Positions 1 to 6,419 of a stretch of 11,936 nucleotides of DNA are shown one piece after another. Every line of letters begins with the position of its first letter. Positions within the stretch are counted from its first letter, which is position 1. Source of the stretch: Oscillospiraceae bacterium (GTDB taxonomy: Bacteria; Bacillota; Clostridia; Oscillospirales; Acutalibacteraceae). The position numbers and the translations under genes were made by a program. The DNA lies in the NCBI GenBank assembly GCA_003505905.1, contig DNXM01000071.1:1-11936 (forward strand), written 5' to 3'. The notes under the pieces were generated by a model that searched no databases, was not told the DNA's origin, and worked only from the letters and a program-made list of their open reading frames with translations.

Positions 1-1393
1 AGTGCGAATTTTCGTAATGGACAATCGCCTTTGCGTCACGGGACTTGATGTAGTGATTCATCGCACGGTGATTTTTGCCGCAGCCCGATTCGTTGCCCAG
101 CGACCACATCACGACGCAGGCATGGTTTTTATCCCGTTCAAACAGTCGCTTCGCACGGTCAACATAGGCTTCTTCCCATTCGTCCACCGTGGAAAGCATG
201 GACCAGCGCATCCAATCCCATGTGTCGCCGTATTCAAAGCCCATACCGTGGGTTTCGATATCCGCTTCGTCCACCACCATGAAGCCAAGCTCATCGCACA
301 GCTCCAAAAAGCGGGGGTCGTTCGGATAGTGGCTCGTGCGAATGCAGTTGCAGTTTGCCCGTTTGAGCAAATACAAATCCTCCAACATTTCGTCAACGGT
401 TGCCGTAAAGCCGCCGTTCGGGTTGGAATCGTGGCGGTTGATGCCCCACAGCTTCACGGTTTTGCCGTTCAAATAAACCTTATCGCCGATAATTTCAAGC
501 CGCTTCAAGCCGATTTTCTGCGCAATGAATTCTCGACCGCAGGAAATCATCAGAGTATACAGCCTCGGCTGTTCGGCGTTCCACAAAATCGGACTGTCGA
601 CGGAAAAGGTCTTATTCTCCGTCACAAGTAATTTTTTACCGTTCGGGTCATAGAGCGTAAAGCGGCACGCCTTTGAGCCGACGGTTTCAACGGTAATATC
701 CGCCCGGGAAAAATCTTCGGCAACAAAAGAACGAACAAAAAAGTCCTTCAAACCGTCCTCATCCCGACCGAGCAGATAAACCTCACGGAAAATGCCCGAC
801 AGGCGGAAGCAGTCCTGATCCTCTAAATAAGAGCCGTCGCACCACTTGACCACAAGCACATCCATGCAATTCGGTTGACCCTCTTCGTTCAAAAACGGCG
901 TCAAGTCAAATTCTGAGGTGCAGTGACTTACCTGGCTGTAACCGACAAACCGCTTGTTGACAAACAGATAAAAACAGGACGATACGCCTTCAAAATTGAC
1001 CGTCACACGCTCGGCAAAATCCTCGGGGATAACGAACTCACGGTGATAATGACCGCAGGGGTTTTCATCGGGAATATGGGGCGGATCAAGCATAAACGGA
1101 TACCACAAATTGCTGTAAAGCGGAGCATCGTAGCCACGCTCGGTCAACACCTGCCAGCACAGCGGAACGGAAATTTTCTCCTCAAACGGACGGGACAGGA
1201 AATCCTCCTCCACATCCTCAAAGCTTTCGTAAAAGCGAAAATCCCATTCGCCGCAAAGGCTGATGAAACGGGAGGAATTGGCACGGTTCCCCTGCATGGC
1301 GTTCATTTCGTTGAGAAACGGAATAAAATAGCTTCTCGGCTCTTCACAGCCGACATGAAGCGTGGTTAAATCTTTATGATATGCTTGAAACAA
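1..1393 (-). CDS. GH2 family beta-galactosidase (LacZ type), C-terminal part cut off by the window edge
   Basis: Likely hydrolyses terminal beta-galactosides, probably in the cytoplasm since no signal peptide is seen. The visible 464 residues cover the sugar-binding jelly-roll, the first beta-sandwich and the start of the TIM barrel. LacZ hallmarks are the DQD...SGIFR motif (D192, D194), GINRHD, RTSHYPNDP, DEADIETHGM with metal/active-site E380 and H382, and the acid/base glutamate E435 in WSLGNESG. The nucleophile glutamate lies beyond the left edge. No ATG fits the N-terminus. I chose the TTG at 1393, nine bases after an AAGGAG that overlaps the stop of the upstream gene; the in-frame TTG at 1402 sits too close to that site. 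The gene lies 13 bases behind a metallophosphoesterase, so it is probably co-transcribed and translationally linked. Family and sub-type are firm; substrate is inferred. Confidence 0.93.
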   Translation of the reverse strand, partial: MFQAYHKDLTTLHVGCEEPRSYFIPFLNEMNAMQGNRANSSRFISLCGEWDFRFYESFEDVEEDFLSRPFEEKISVPLCWQVLTERGYDAPLYSNLWYPFMLDPPHIPDENPCGHYHREFVIPEDFAERVTVNFEGVSSCFYLFVNKRFVGYSQVSHCTSEFDLTPFLNEEGQPNCMDVLVVKWCDGSYLEDQDCFRLSGIFREVYLLGRDEDGLKDFFVRSFVAEDFSRADITVETVGSKACRFTLYDPNGKKLLVTENKTFSVDSPILWNAEQPRLYTLMISCGREFIAQKIGLKRLEIIGDKVYLNGKTVKLWGINRHDSNPNGGFTATVDEMLEDLYLLKRANCNCIRTSHYPNDPRFLELCDELGFMVVDEADIETHGMGFEYGDTWDWMRWSMLSTVDEWEEAYVDRAKRLFERDKNHACVVMWSLGNESGCGKNHRAMNHYIKSRDAKAIVHYENSH

Positions 1394-1406
1394 TCTTTTC
1401 AACTCC

Positions 1407-2168
1407 TTAATAATGGGTGGATTCCTGCTTTCCGAAGCCATCCACCGAAAGATACGACGCCGTCACTTCCACCACGGCGCAGGTGCAAGCTTCTTCCTCG
1501 CACATCGCCGCAAAAACGACATAGGGACGCTGCTCAATTTGCGTAAGCCAGCCGTGATGATAATGGGCGGAAAACACCGCTTTGATTTTGTCGGACTGTG
1601 CAATCCGTTCACGAACCTTTTCGGAATTTTTCACCTCGTGTCTGCGCTGATCGTAATCCTCCGAACGCAACAGAGCGTGCGAAAACAGCAAAATCGGTTT
1701 TTCCGATTCCGCCACGGTTTCGTTCAGCCACGCAAGCTGTTCCTCATCCAAAAAGCATTGAATCCATTCGATTTCGCCGTTCGGATACGGCACGGCAACA
1801 TCATTGCAGTTTGTGTCCAGCACCAAACAACGGTATTCTTCACAGTCGAACGCATAATACCGATTCGGCATTCCCATCAAGCGGCAAAACTCCCGCTTAT
1901 CGGCAGCAGTGTCGTGATTGCCAATCACCGTATGCACCGGTTTGCCTGCCTGACGCAGCACTTCATTCACCTGCGAAAAACCTTGCTTTTGGTCGAGCCA
2001 ACCGTCAAACGAATCAGCCACATCACCCATGCAAATGATAAAATCACAGTCCGAAGCGTGCTGTGCCACACATTTTTTCAGTTTTTCCAACGACAGCGCG
2101 TGCCGACGGGTTTCGTGCGACACGGGACGGTCGGAATAATGCAAATCACTGACAGCTAAAAACTTCAT
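1407..2168 (-). CDS. Calcineurin-like metallophosphoesterase
   Basis: 253-residue soluble phosphoesterase of the calcineurin-like superfamily, which uses a two-metal centre to hydrolyse phosphomono- or diesters. Metal-ligand motifs appear in order: D8-x-H10 in SDLHYSD, G48-D49 in MGDVADS, G83-N84-H85-D86, H164 in FSHALL, and the final pair H202/H204 in SAHYHHG. The usual GHxH glycine is replaced by alanine (A201), which need not affect metal binding. Start chosen at the ATG at 2168: it overlaps the upstream stop as ATGA, an AAAGGAA site lies just before it, and the protein begins directly with the first beta strand. An upstream start at 2189 would only add seven residues without homologous look. 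The ATGA overlap implies coupling to the glycerophosphotransferase-like gene. Substrate cannot be read from sequence; cell-wall phosphodiesters or nucleotide-linked phosphates are guesses. Confidence 0.9.
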   Translation of the reverse strand: MKFLAVSDLHYSDRPVSHETRRHALSLEKLKKCVAQHASDCDFIICMGDVADSFDGWLDQKQGFSQVNEVLRQAGKPVHTVIGNHDTAADKREFCRLMGMPNRYYAFDCEEYRCLVLDTNCNDVAVPYPNGEIEWIQCFLDEEQLAWLNETVAESEKPILLFSHALLRSEDYDQRRHEVKNSEKVRERIAQSDKIKAVFSAHYHHGWLTQIEQRPYVVFAAMCEEEACTCAVVEVTASYLSVDGFGKQESTHY

Positions 2169-3424
2169 ACGGTTTCCTTTTCGGTGCAAGACTCGCTCTC
2201 GGTATTCGGCTCAACGCCGAGAACCTCATAAGCAATGCGCTCCAACGAATGTCCGTCACAGGCAGACATATAATCCGCTTTGAACTGACGGACTTTGTTC
2301 AAATCGCAAGCGGTTTCCACATGGCGAATGGTGTCGATAATCTGCTGTGTATCGGTTACAATCGGACCGGGAACAAAATCTTCATACTTAAAATAAAAGC
2401 TTCGTGCGTTGTCATACTCTTTCAAATCATAAGCAAAGAAGAGCATGGGACGCTCCAACAGCGAATATTCAAAAACAAGGGAAGAATAATCGGAAATAAC
2501 AATATCTGCCGCACAAAGTGCCCGGTCGATTTCCACGCAATTGGTCGCATTAAACACAAAATCGCCGACAACTTCTTTCACCTTTGAGGGAATATGAAAC
2601 ATCTTGGCAGTGCGTGGATGCAGCTTGAGCACAAAAACATACTCGTCACCGAACGCTTCTTTCAGCTTGATGAAATCGAGCTTGTTTTCGGAATAAGAGG
2701 ATAAAATGCTGTCACCTCGGAAGGTTGGCGCATAAAGAATAATTTTTCTGTTTCCGATTTTCGGGAAGCGCTTGAGCAAAATGTCGCGAGAAGAAGCAAC
2801 AAAGCTCGGGTCAAAGAACACATCGGTTCTCGGCACACCGAACGGCTTAACAATTTCTTCCGAGCATTGAAATGCTTCGGCATAAGCAAAGCCGACTTTC
2901 GGCGCCGAAACGCAGACATCGGTATAAGTGTTGTGAATCGGAAAACGCTGCAGCTCCTTTTTCGAGGCGCCCCAGCTCTTCTCCGCAGTGGAATAGCCCC
3001 ATTTTTTGAAGGCTCCGCAAGCGTGCCAAAGCTGAACAACTCGCTGACCTTCTCTGGGTTTGCAGGCATAAGCCGGGAAATAATATTCATTCAAGAAAAG
3101 AGCCTTCGCCGTGCAGAATTCACGGAAGAAATCTTCGCACACCTTCAGCCCGAGCTTTTTGCCCAAAAAACTGCTTCGAGCCATCGGGTCGTTTTCGGCG
3201 TGTTCGATTGCCACGCAGGTATATCCCTTGGATTCCAAATACTTTTTCATGCACCGCAGATTGTCCGGGATTTTTTTGAAGGTGTCCGCATAGGCGAACA
3301 CCACCTTTTTTTCGTCAATCGGTTCTTTGGAATACTTCTTAAAGTAATGCGGCCATATCACATAATACAGGATATAGCGGCGAATCAAGCTCAGTGTTTT
3401 TTTCAGCTTTGCTTTCATTTTCAT
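2165..3424 (-). CDS. CDP-glycerol glycerophosphotransferase family protein (TagB/TagF-like)
   Basis: 419-residue protein of the family that moves glycerol-phosphate (or related polyol phosphate) from CDP-glycerol to a lipid-linked or surface polymer at the inner face of the membrane. Family signatures: QLWHACGAFKKWG at 131-143 with the histidine matching the TagF HG motif region, GVPRTD at 196-201, YAPTFRG at 231-237, KLHPR at 267-271, and SDYSSLVFEYSLLERP at 311-326, the nucleotide-sugar binding end of the GT-B fold. The basic, aromatic N-terminus (about residues 1-30) may bind the membrane. It is of single-domain TagB length. Starts GTG 3427, ATG 3424 and ATG 3418 are all possible; none has a good ribosome site, and I favour 3424. 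It begins only 33 bases after the rpmB terminator. The acceptor polymer is unknown, since no other teichoic acid gene is visible. Confidence 0.88.
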   Translation of the reverse strand: MKMKAKLKKTLSLIRRYILYYVIWPHYFKKYSKEPIDEKKVVFAYADTFKKIPDNLRCMKKYLESKGYTCVAIEHAENDPMARSSFLGKKLGLKVCEDFFREFCTAKALFLNEYYFPAYACKPREGQRVVQLWHACGAFKKWGYSTAEKSWGASKKELQRFPIHNTYTDVCVSAPKVGFAYAEAFQCSEEIVKPFGVPRTDVFFDPSFVASSRDILLKRFPKIGNRKIILYAPTFRGDSILSSYSENKLDFIKLKEAFGDEYVFVLKLHPRTAKMFHIPSKVKEVVGDFVFNATNCVEIDRALCAADIVISDYSSLVFEYSLLERPMLFFAYDLKEYDNARSFYFKYEDFVPGPIVTDTQQIIDTIRHVETACDLNKVRQFKADYMSACDGHSLERIAYEVLGVEPNTESESCTEKETV

Positions 3425-3457
3425 CACACCATCATCAAAAAATATGTCCGAACATTG

Positions 3458-3484
3458 AAAAAGAGGTCGCCGAAGACGACCTCT
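3458..3484 (-). terminator. Intrinsic terminator of rpmB
   Basis: An 8-bp perfect stem (AGAGGTCG paired with CGACCTCT) with a 7-base loop starts 18 bases after the rpmB stop and is followed on the minus strand by a short run of five T that overlaps the stem base. The U-tract is short, so read-through into the next gene is plausible. Confidence 0.75.
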
Positions 3485-3501
3485 AAATCAACACGTTACA
3501 A

Positions 3502-3690
3502 TCAGACTGCACGAGTGACCTTACCTGAACGAAGGCAGCGAGTGCAAGCGTAAACCCTTTTGGGCGAGCCGTTTACAACAGCCTTAACACGCTTAATGTT
3601 GGGCTTCCAGGTTCTGTTTGAGCGTCTGTGTGAATGCGAAACTTTGATACCGAAAGCAACATCCTTACCGCAGAATTCACATTTTGCCAT
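3502..3690 (-). CDS. rpmB: Large-subunit ribosomal protein L28 (bL28), zinc-binding form
   Basis: 62-residue ribosomal protein of the 50S subunit. The N-terminus MAKCEFCGK and the central SHSHRRSNRTWKPN block are characteristic of L28. Cysteines C4, C7, C49 and C52 form two CxxC pairs, the C+ type that binds a structural zinc. The start at 3690 is fixed by AAAGGAGGTG seven bases upstream; an earlier in-frame ATG at 3699 lies inside that ribosome site and is rejected. The gene is a single unit: it has its own extended -10 promoter and is followed at once by an intrinsic terminator. Being of the zinc form, a zinc-independent paralogue elsewhere in the genome is possible, but none is in this window. 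Confidence 0.98.
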   Translation of the reverse strand: MAKCEFCGKDVAFGIKVSHSHRRSNRTWKPNIKRVKAVVNGSPKRVYACTRCLRSGKVTRAV

Positions 3691-3737
3691 TTGCGGCACC
3701 TCCTTTAATATTTGTATATGCTAAACGAACATAAGCT

Positions 3738-3766
3738 ATTTTAGCAGATAATGAGCGGAAATGCAA
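3738..3766 (-). promoter_or_regulatory. rpmB promoter, sigma-A type with extended -10
   Basis: On the minus strand TTGCAT (3766-3761) is followed after exactly 17 bases by TAAAAT (3743-3738), preceded by TGC, giving an extended -10. Transcription would begin near 3731, leaving a leader of about 40 bases that contains the AAAGGAGG site of rpmB. The block around the -35 box is shared with the secG promoter. Confidence 0.8.
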
Positions 3767-3793
3767 GTGTTTTTTCGATTTTTTCTTGCAAAG

Positions 3794-4138
3794 TTATTTC
3801 AAAGATGCAAGAGAATCCTCCAGCCACCGATTTGCCGCCGATGCGCCCTCTTCATCGGGCGAAAAGCATTCCTTTGTGACCTTTTCTTTGTCGACCACAT
3901 CATAAGACTGCCAACCGACATACCATTCGGCGGTAACCATCCGTTCTTCCAAAGAGTTGCCATCCTTATCCTCCTCGCCTGCATGAAGCACCAAAACCGT
4001 TAAACGGTAGCGAAACGCATCGTCAAACAAGCCGGAATTCTCACGCAAGGACACCGAACCGAAATAGTTATTCGGCTTGCCCTTGATATCAACAGCACCG
4101 AGCAGGTATTCATAACTGACAAGCGGAATATCAGTCAT
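3794..4138 (-). CDS. Small acidic protein of unknown function
   Basis: 114-residue soluble protein that I do not recognise. It has no signal peptide or membrane segment, is acidic, and shows a mixed pattern of short strand-like stretches (RYRLTVLVLHAG, MVTAEWYVGWQSYDVV) followed by an acidic segment and a final helix-like tail (ASAANRWLEDSLASL). Its ATG shares one base with the TAA stop of the membrane protein before it (TAATG), so the two are almost certainly translated as a coupled pair. The overlap and the length of the open frame support it as a real gene. It could be a cytoplasmic partner of the membrane protein, but that rests on position only. No terminator is seen after it; the rpmB promoter follows within about 30 bases. 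Confidence 0.75.
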   Translation of the reverse strand: MTDIPLVSYEYLLGAVDIKGKPNNYFGSVSLRENSGLFDDAFRYRLTVLVLHAGEEDKDGNSLEERMVTAEWYVGWQSYDVVDKEKVTKECFSPDEEGASAANRWLEDSLASLK

Positions 4139-4941
4139 TAGACTCTCACGCTTTCCTTAACATTTTGTGTGTCTTCGGCAAGCATGGCGTCAATACGGTC
4201 ATTGACATTGCGCTTGCCCTTGTGGTTGTAGGGGAAAATTTTGAGGAAGATGATGGTCAAAACCACACCTGCCGTGTTGCAGATAATGTCTTCCATCGTA
4301 TCCATCAAAGCAAAGCGTTCATCGCAAAGAGCGGGAATCAAGTTGGGATACTCACGGGTGCCGTATTTAGCCGCCGCCTCTTTGGCAAGCTCCAACGACC
4401 AATGCTGGGTATCGCCGCCTGCGAACTGGTCAAAGCAGAACTCAAACAGCTCCCAACCGTTGCAAACCATAAAGCAAAGACCGACCGCCGCCCAAAGAGC
4501 CACCGAAAAGCCGCACTTTTGCTTGTCCCGAACCTGCATAGCCGTAACCGCTTCATAACCGAGCCATGTACCTGCGGCGCCGCCCGTGAAATGAAGAATC
4601 ATGTCATAAGCCGGAATTGAATAGTAAAAATTCAAAAACGCACCGCCGAACGAAGCGAGCGTGAAGCTGACAGCGGCGTAATTTTGAACATATGCCGGCA
4701 TATGGCGCAAAAAGCACTTTTCGCTCGTCATCTGTGCAATTTCCCAAGAAAACAAGCCGACCAAATTCGCGCTCATTTGAAGCACCTGCTTTGCACGACC
4801 GCCTGCGGCACCGAAATCCCCGTCCGGCTGAAAAAACGCCGTGTAAACAATGCCGAAAATCATTACACCACGGAGCAGCCACCAAAAAATCTTTTGATAG
4901 GTTTTCGAATCACGGTATAATCTGGTAAAATACTCTTTCAT
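4138..4941 (-). CDS. DUF2238/YjdF-like multi-pass membrane protein
   Basis: 267-residue integral membrane protein with about five or six hydrophobic segments (roughly 18-36, 52-70, 85-105, 112-137, 146-168 and 214-236) and a charged cytoplasmic-looking tail from 240. Three polar motifs sit in or beside the membrane segments: YDMILHFTGG at 112-121, GWELFEFCFDQF at 162-173, and DTMEDIICNTAG at 214-225. This D-LHF-GG / WE-FEF / DT-D-N--G pattern is what I associate with the DUF2238 (YjdF) membrane family, whose function is unknown; the assignment is from motif memory and is moderate. The start at 4941 follows GAGGAGG at good spacing; an upstream in-frame TTG at 4959 is rejected. The gene has its own promoter and a direct-repeat element upstream, and its stop overlaps the start of the next small gene. 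Confidence 0.85.
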   Translation of the reverse strand: MKEYFTRLYRDSKTYQKIFWWLLRGVMIFGIVYTAFFQPDGDFGAAGGRAKQVLQMSANLVGLFSWEIAQMTSEKCFLRHMPAYVQNYAAVSFTLASFGGAFLNFYYSIPAYDMILHFTGGAAGTWLGYEAVTAMQVRDKQKCGFSVALWAAVGLCFMVCNGWELFEFCFDQFAGGDTQHWSLELAKEAAAKYGTREYPNLIPALCDERFALMDTMEDIICNTAGVVLTIIFLKIFPYNHKGKRNVNDRIDAMLAEDTQNVKESVRV

Positions 4942-4968
4942 AACATCCTCCTCAAACAAGATACCGCC

Positions 4969-4997
4969 ATTTTATCAAAAAATGACGAAAAGCGCAA
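4969..4997 (-). promoter_or_regulatory. Promoter of the DUF2238-like gene, extended -10
   Basis: Minus-strand TTGCGC (4997-4992), 17-base spacer, TAAAAT (4974-4969) preceded by TGA. Predicted start near 4962, giving a leader of about 20 bases that holds the GAGGAGG ribosome site. A T-rich stretch and two direct repeats lie just upstream. Confidence 0.75.
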
Positions 4998-5015
4998 GAT
5001 GAAATCGACAAAAAA

Positions 5016-5034
5016 TGATTAAGATGTGATTAAG
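5016..5034 (-). repeat. Two direct CTTAATCA boxes with 11-bp period, possible operator
   Basis: On the minus strand CTTAATCA occurs twice, 11 bp from start to start (5034-5027 and 5023-5016). The boxes lie about 54 to 72 bases upstream of the predicted transcription start of the DUF2238-like gene. One-turn spacing of direct repeats is typical of OmpR/PhoB-type response regulator sites, but no regulator gene is in the window. Confidence 0.45.
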
Positions 5035-5049
5035 TCGAAAACAACCGTA

Positions 5050-5958
5050 TCACTTCTTCCTGTCGGGCAGATTGTTAATAATAATGGCAACAAACATCAC
5101 CGTACAGCCGATGATTTGACGCAGACTCAAGCTGTTGCCGAGCACAATCCAATCCGACAACACGGCAAAAACCGATTCCAAGCACATGAGAATGGATGCA
5201 ACCGCAGGCTCGGTATTCTTTTGACCGACAATCTGCAATGTGAATGCCGCACCGCAGCTGAGCACACCGGAATAGAGCATCGGAAAAATGGCGGCGTTGA
5301 TATCCGCCAATACGGGGATTTCAAACAGACCCATACAGATAACACCGAGCGTGCCCGCCACGACAAACTGCGTGAACGAAAGCCAAATACCGTCCACCGT
5401 GGCAACAACACTGTCAATATAAAGGATATGAATCGCATAAAAAACAGCACAGGATGCCGCCAAAATTTCGCCTTTGCCGAAGCTCATCTGCTCCGACACG
5501 CACAGTAAATAAGCACCGACGCAGCCCATGAGCACTGTCACCCAAACACGGGCACGGGGTCTTTGCTTCAGCACAAGCCCGAAAATCGGAACGAGAAGCA
5601 TATACATCGCCGTCAGGAAACCGATTTTGCCCGATGTGGTGTACTTGAACGCCGCTTGTTGCAGATTTCCCGCCACAAACAGAATGATGCCGCAGATGAT
5701 GCCGCATTTGAGCTGGTGAAGCCTTGCCTTTTTCTTTTCTTCGACCGTGCGCACATCGTTCTTCCGCTTCTTCACCGTCATAATCACTAACAGCGGAATC
5801 AGTGCCGCCGCACCCATGAGGGTACGGATGCCGTTGAAGGTAAACGAGTCGATTTTTTCCATACCGATGCTTTGCGCCACAAAGGAGCTGCCCCAAATGA
5901 AAGCCGCCAAGAACAGCGCAAAACTGCCGCCAAGCTGTTTCTTTCGATTTTCTTTCAT
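5050..5958 (-). CDS. EamA/DMT-superfamily transporter
   Basis: 302-residue polytopic membrane protein with ten hydrophobic segments (roughly 11-28, 41-61, 84-103, 111-131, 138-154, 165-184, 190-209, 222-243, 252-274, 280-296), the usual 5+5 duplicated EamA layout and length. The first repeat has the FIWGSSFVAQ signature at 20-29; the second ends in EPAVASILMCLESVFAVL, the conserved region before the last helix. A basic linker (residues 63-83) separates helices 2 and 3. Such proteins export metabolites, amino acids or drugs; the substrate cannot be told here. I chose ATG 5958, the first before the charged N-terminus; its ribosome site (AAAGG at 12 bases, or GGA at 8) is weak. The alternative GTG at 6009 lies inside the secG terminator and is rejected. 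No own promoter is evident, so expression may come from secG read-through. Confidence 0.92.
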   Translation of the reverse strand: MKENRKKQLGGSFALFLAAFIWGSSFVAQSIGMEKIDSFTFNGIRTLMGAAALIPLLVIMTVKKRKNDVRTVEEKKKARLHQLKCGIICGIILFVAGNLQQAAFKYTTSGKIGFLTAMYMLLVPIFGLVLKQRPRARVWVTVLMGCVGAYLLCVSEQMSFGKGEILAASCAVFYAIHILYIDSVVATVDGIWLSFTQFVVAGTLGVICMGLFEIPVLADINAAIFPMLYSGVLSCGAAFTLQIVGQKNTEPAVASILMCLESVFAVLSDWIVLGNSLSLRQIIGCTVMFVAIIINNLPDRKK

Positions 5959-5978
5959 GCCGAAATCCAACCTTTCAT

Positions 5979-6023
5979 AAACAAAAAGAAAGAACACGGT
6001 AACTTCCACAAATTACCGTGTTC
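5979..6023 (-). terminator. Intrinsic terminator of secG
   Basis: Perfect 11-bp stem GAACACGGTAA / TTACCGTGTTC (6023-6013 with 6002-5992) and a 10-base loop, followed on the minus strand by TTTCTTTTTGTTT. It begins 17 bases after the secG stop. Confidence 0.9.
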
Positions 6024-6039
6024 CAATTCAAACAATAAA

Positions 6040-6288
6040 TCAGAAAATGGTGATGATAATCTTTGCTGCCAAAGCGAGAACAAAGAAACCGATACCAATA
6101 TACTTGGTAATCTTAACGAGCTTTGCTTCAAGGGTGCGACCCTTATTCTTGCCGAAAAAGGTGTCTGCGCCACCGGCAATTGCGCCGGAAAGACCCTTCT
6201 GATTGCCCTCTTGCAAAAGAACAAGAATGACCAAAAGAATGGACAATACAATCAAAACAATACCGAAAATAATTTCATATGCTGCCAT
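6040..6288 (-). CDS. secG: Preprotein translocase subunit SecG
   Basis: 82-residue small subunit of the SecYEG channel that assists SecA-driven protein export across the cytoplasmic membrane. Two hydrophobic helices (about 5-24 and 63-80) flank the conserved loop LLQEGNQKGLSGAIAGGADTFFGK, given here in shortened form by its key parts LLQ, GLSGAIAGG and FFGK at about 24-47. Length is typical. ATG 6288 is preceded by GGTGA at six bases; the in-frame TTG at 6300 is less likely because it lies against that site. The gene has its own strong promoter and a strong terminator and so forms a single unit. In many Firmicutes secG is followed by rnr, smpB and ssrA; here an EamA transporter follows instead, and no tmRNA is present in the window. 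Confidence 0.97.
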   Translation of the reverse strand: MAAYEIIFGIVLIVLSILLVILVLLQEGNQKGLSGAIAGGADTFFGKNKGRTLEAKLVKITKYIGIGFFVLALAAKIIITIF

Positions 6289-6352
6289 AAAATTCACCAA
6301 AAGCCACTACAGGCTTAATCCTTTCTTGTGTAATGCGGAATAATACCTTGTT

Positions 6353-6381
6353 ATATTATCACATCGTTTTGACAAATGCAA
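6353..6381 (-). promoter_or_regulatory. secG promoter, sigma-A type with extended -10
   Basis: Minus-strand TTGCAT (6381-6376), 17-base spacer, TAATAT (6358-6353) preceded by TGA. Predicted start near 6346 gives a leader of about 58 bases. The 18-base block CGAAAAACACTTGCATTT also occurs, with one extra A, at the rpmB promoter. Confidence 0.85.
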
Positions 6382-6397
6382 GTGTTTTTCGTAAAAA
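6369..6397 (+). promoter_or_regulatory. Possible divergent promoter facing the structured interval
   Basis: Plus-strand TTGACA (6369-6374), 17-base spacer, TAAAAA (6392-6397). It overlaps the secG promoter back to back, the two -35 boxes being separated by one base, and would start a transcript near 6404 leading into the folded region 6420-6555. The -10 box is only four of six, and A-rich DNA can produce such matches by chance. Confidence 0.4.
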
Positions 6398-6419
6398 GGC
6401 GAAAAAAGCAGGAAAATTT

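Noticed and set aside
2..631. Plus-strand open frame of 209 codons at the left edge.
   Set aside because: It is the mirror of the GH2 gene, which carries all LacZ barrel motifs on the minus strand.
1413..2159. Long open frame of 248 codons on the plus strand.
   Set aside because: It is antisense to the metallophosphoesterase, whose metal motifs are unambiguous; the translation shows no domain and is rich in His/Arg/Phe as expected of a shadow frame.
3761..3796. Inverted repeat TGCAAG / CTTGCA after the small unknown gene, considered as a terminator.
   Set aside because: Only six pairs with a long A/T loop and no following U-run on the minus strand; one arm is simply the rpmB -35 box.
5026..5053. 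GTGAT / ATCAC stem after the EamA stop, considered as a terminator.
   Set aside because: Five pairs with an 18-base loop is too weak, and one arm belongs to the CTTAATCA direct repeat.
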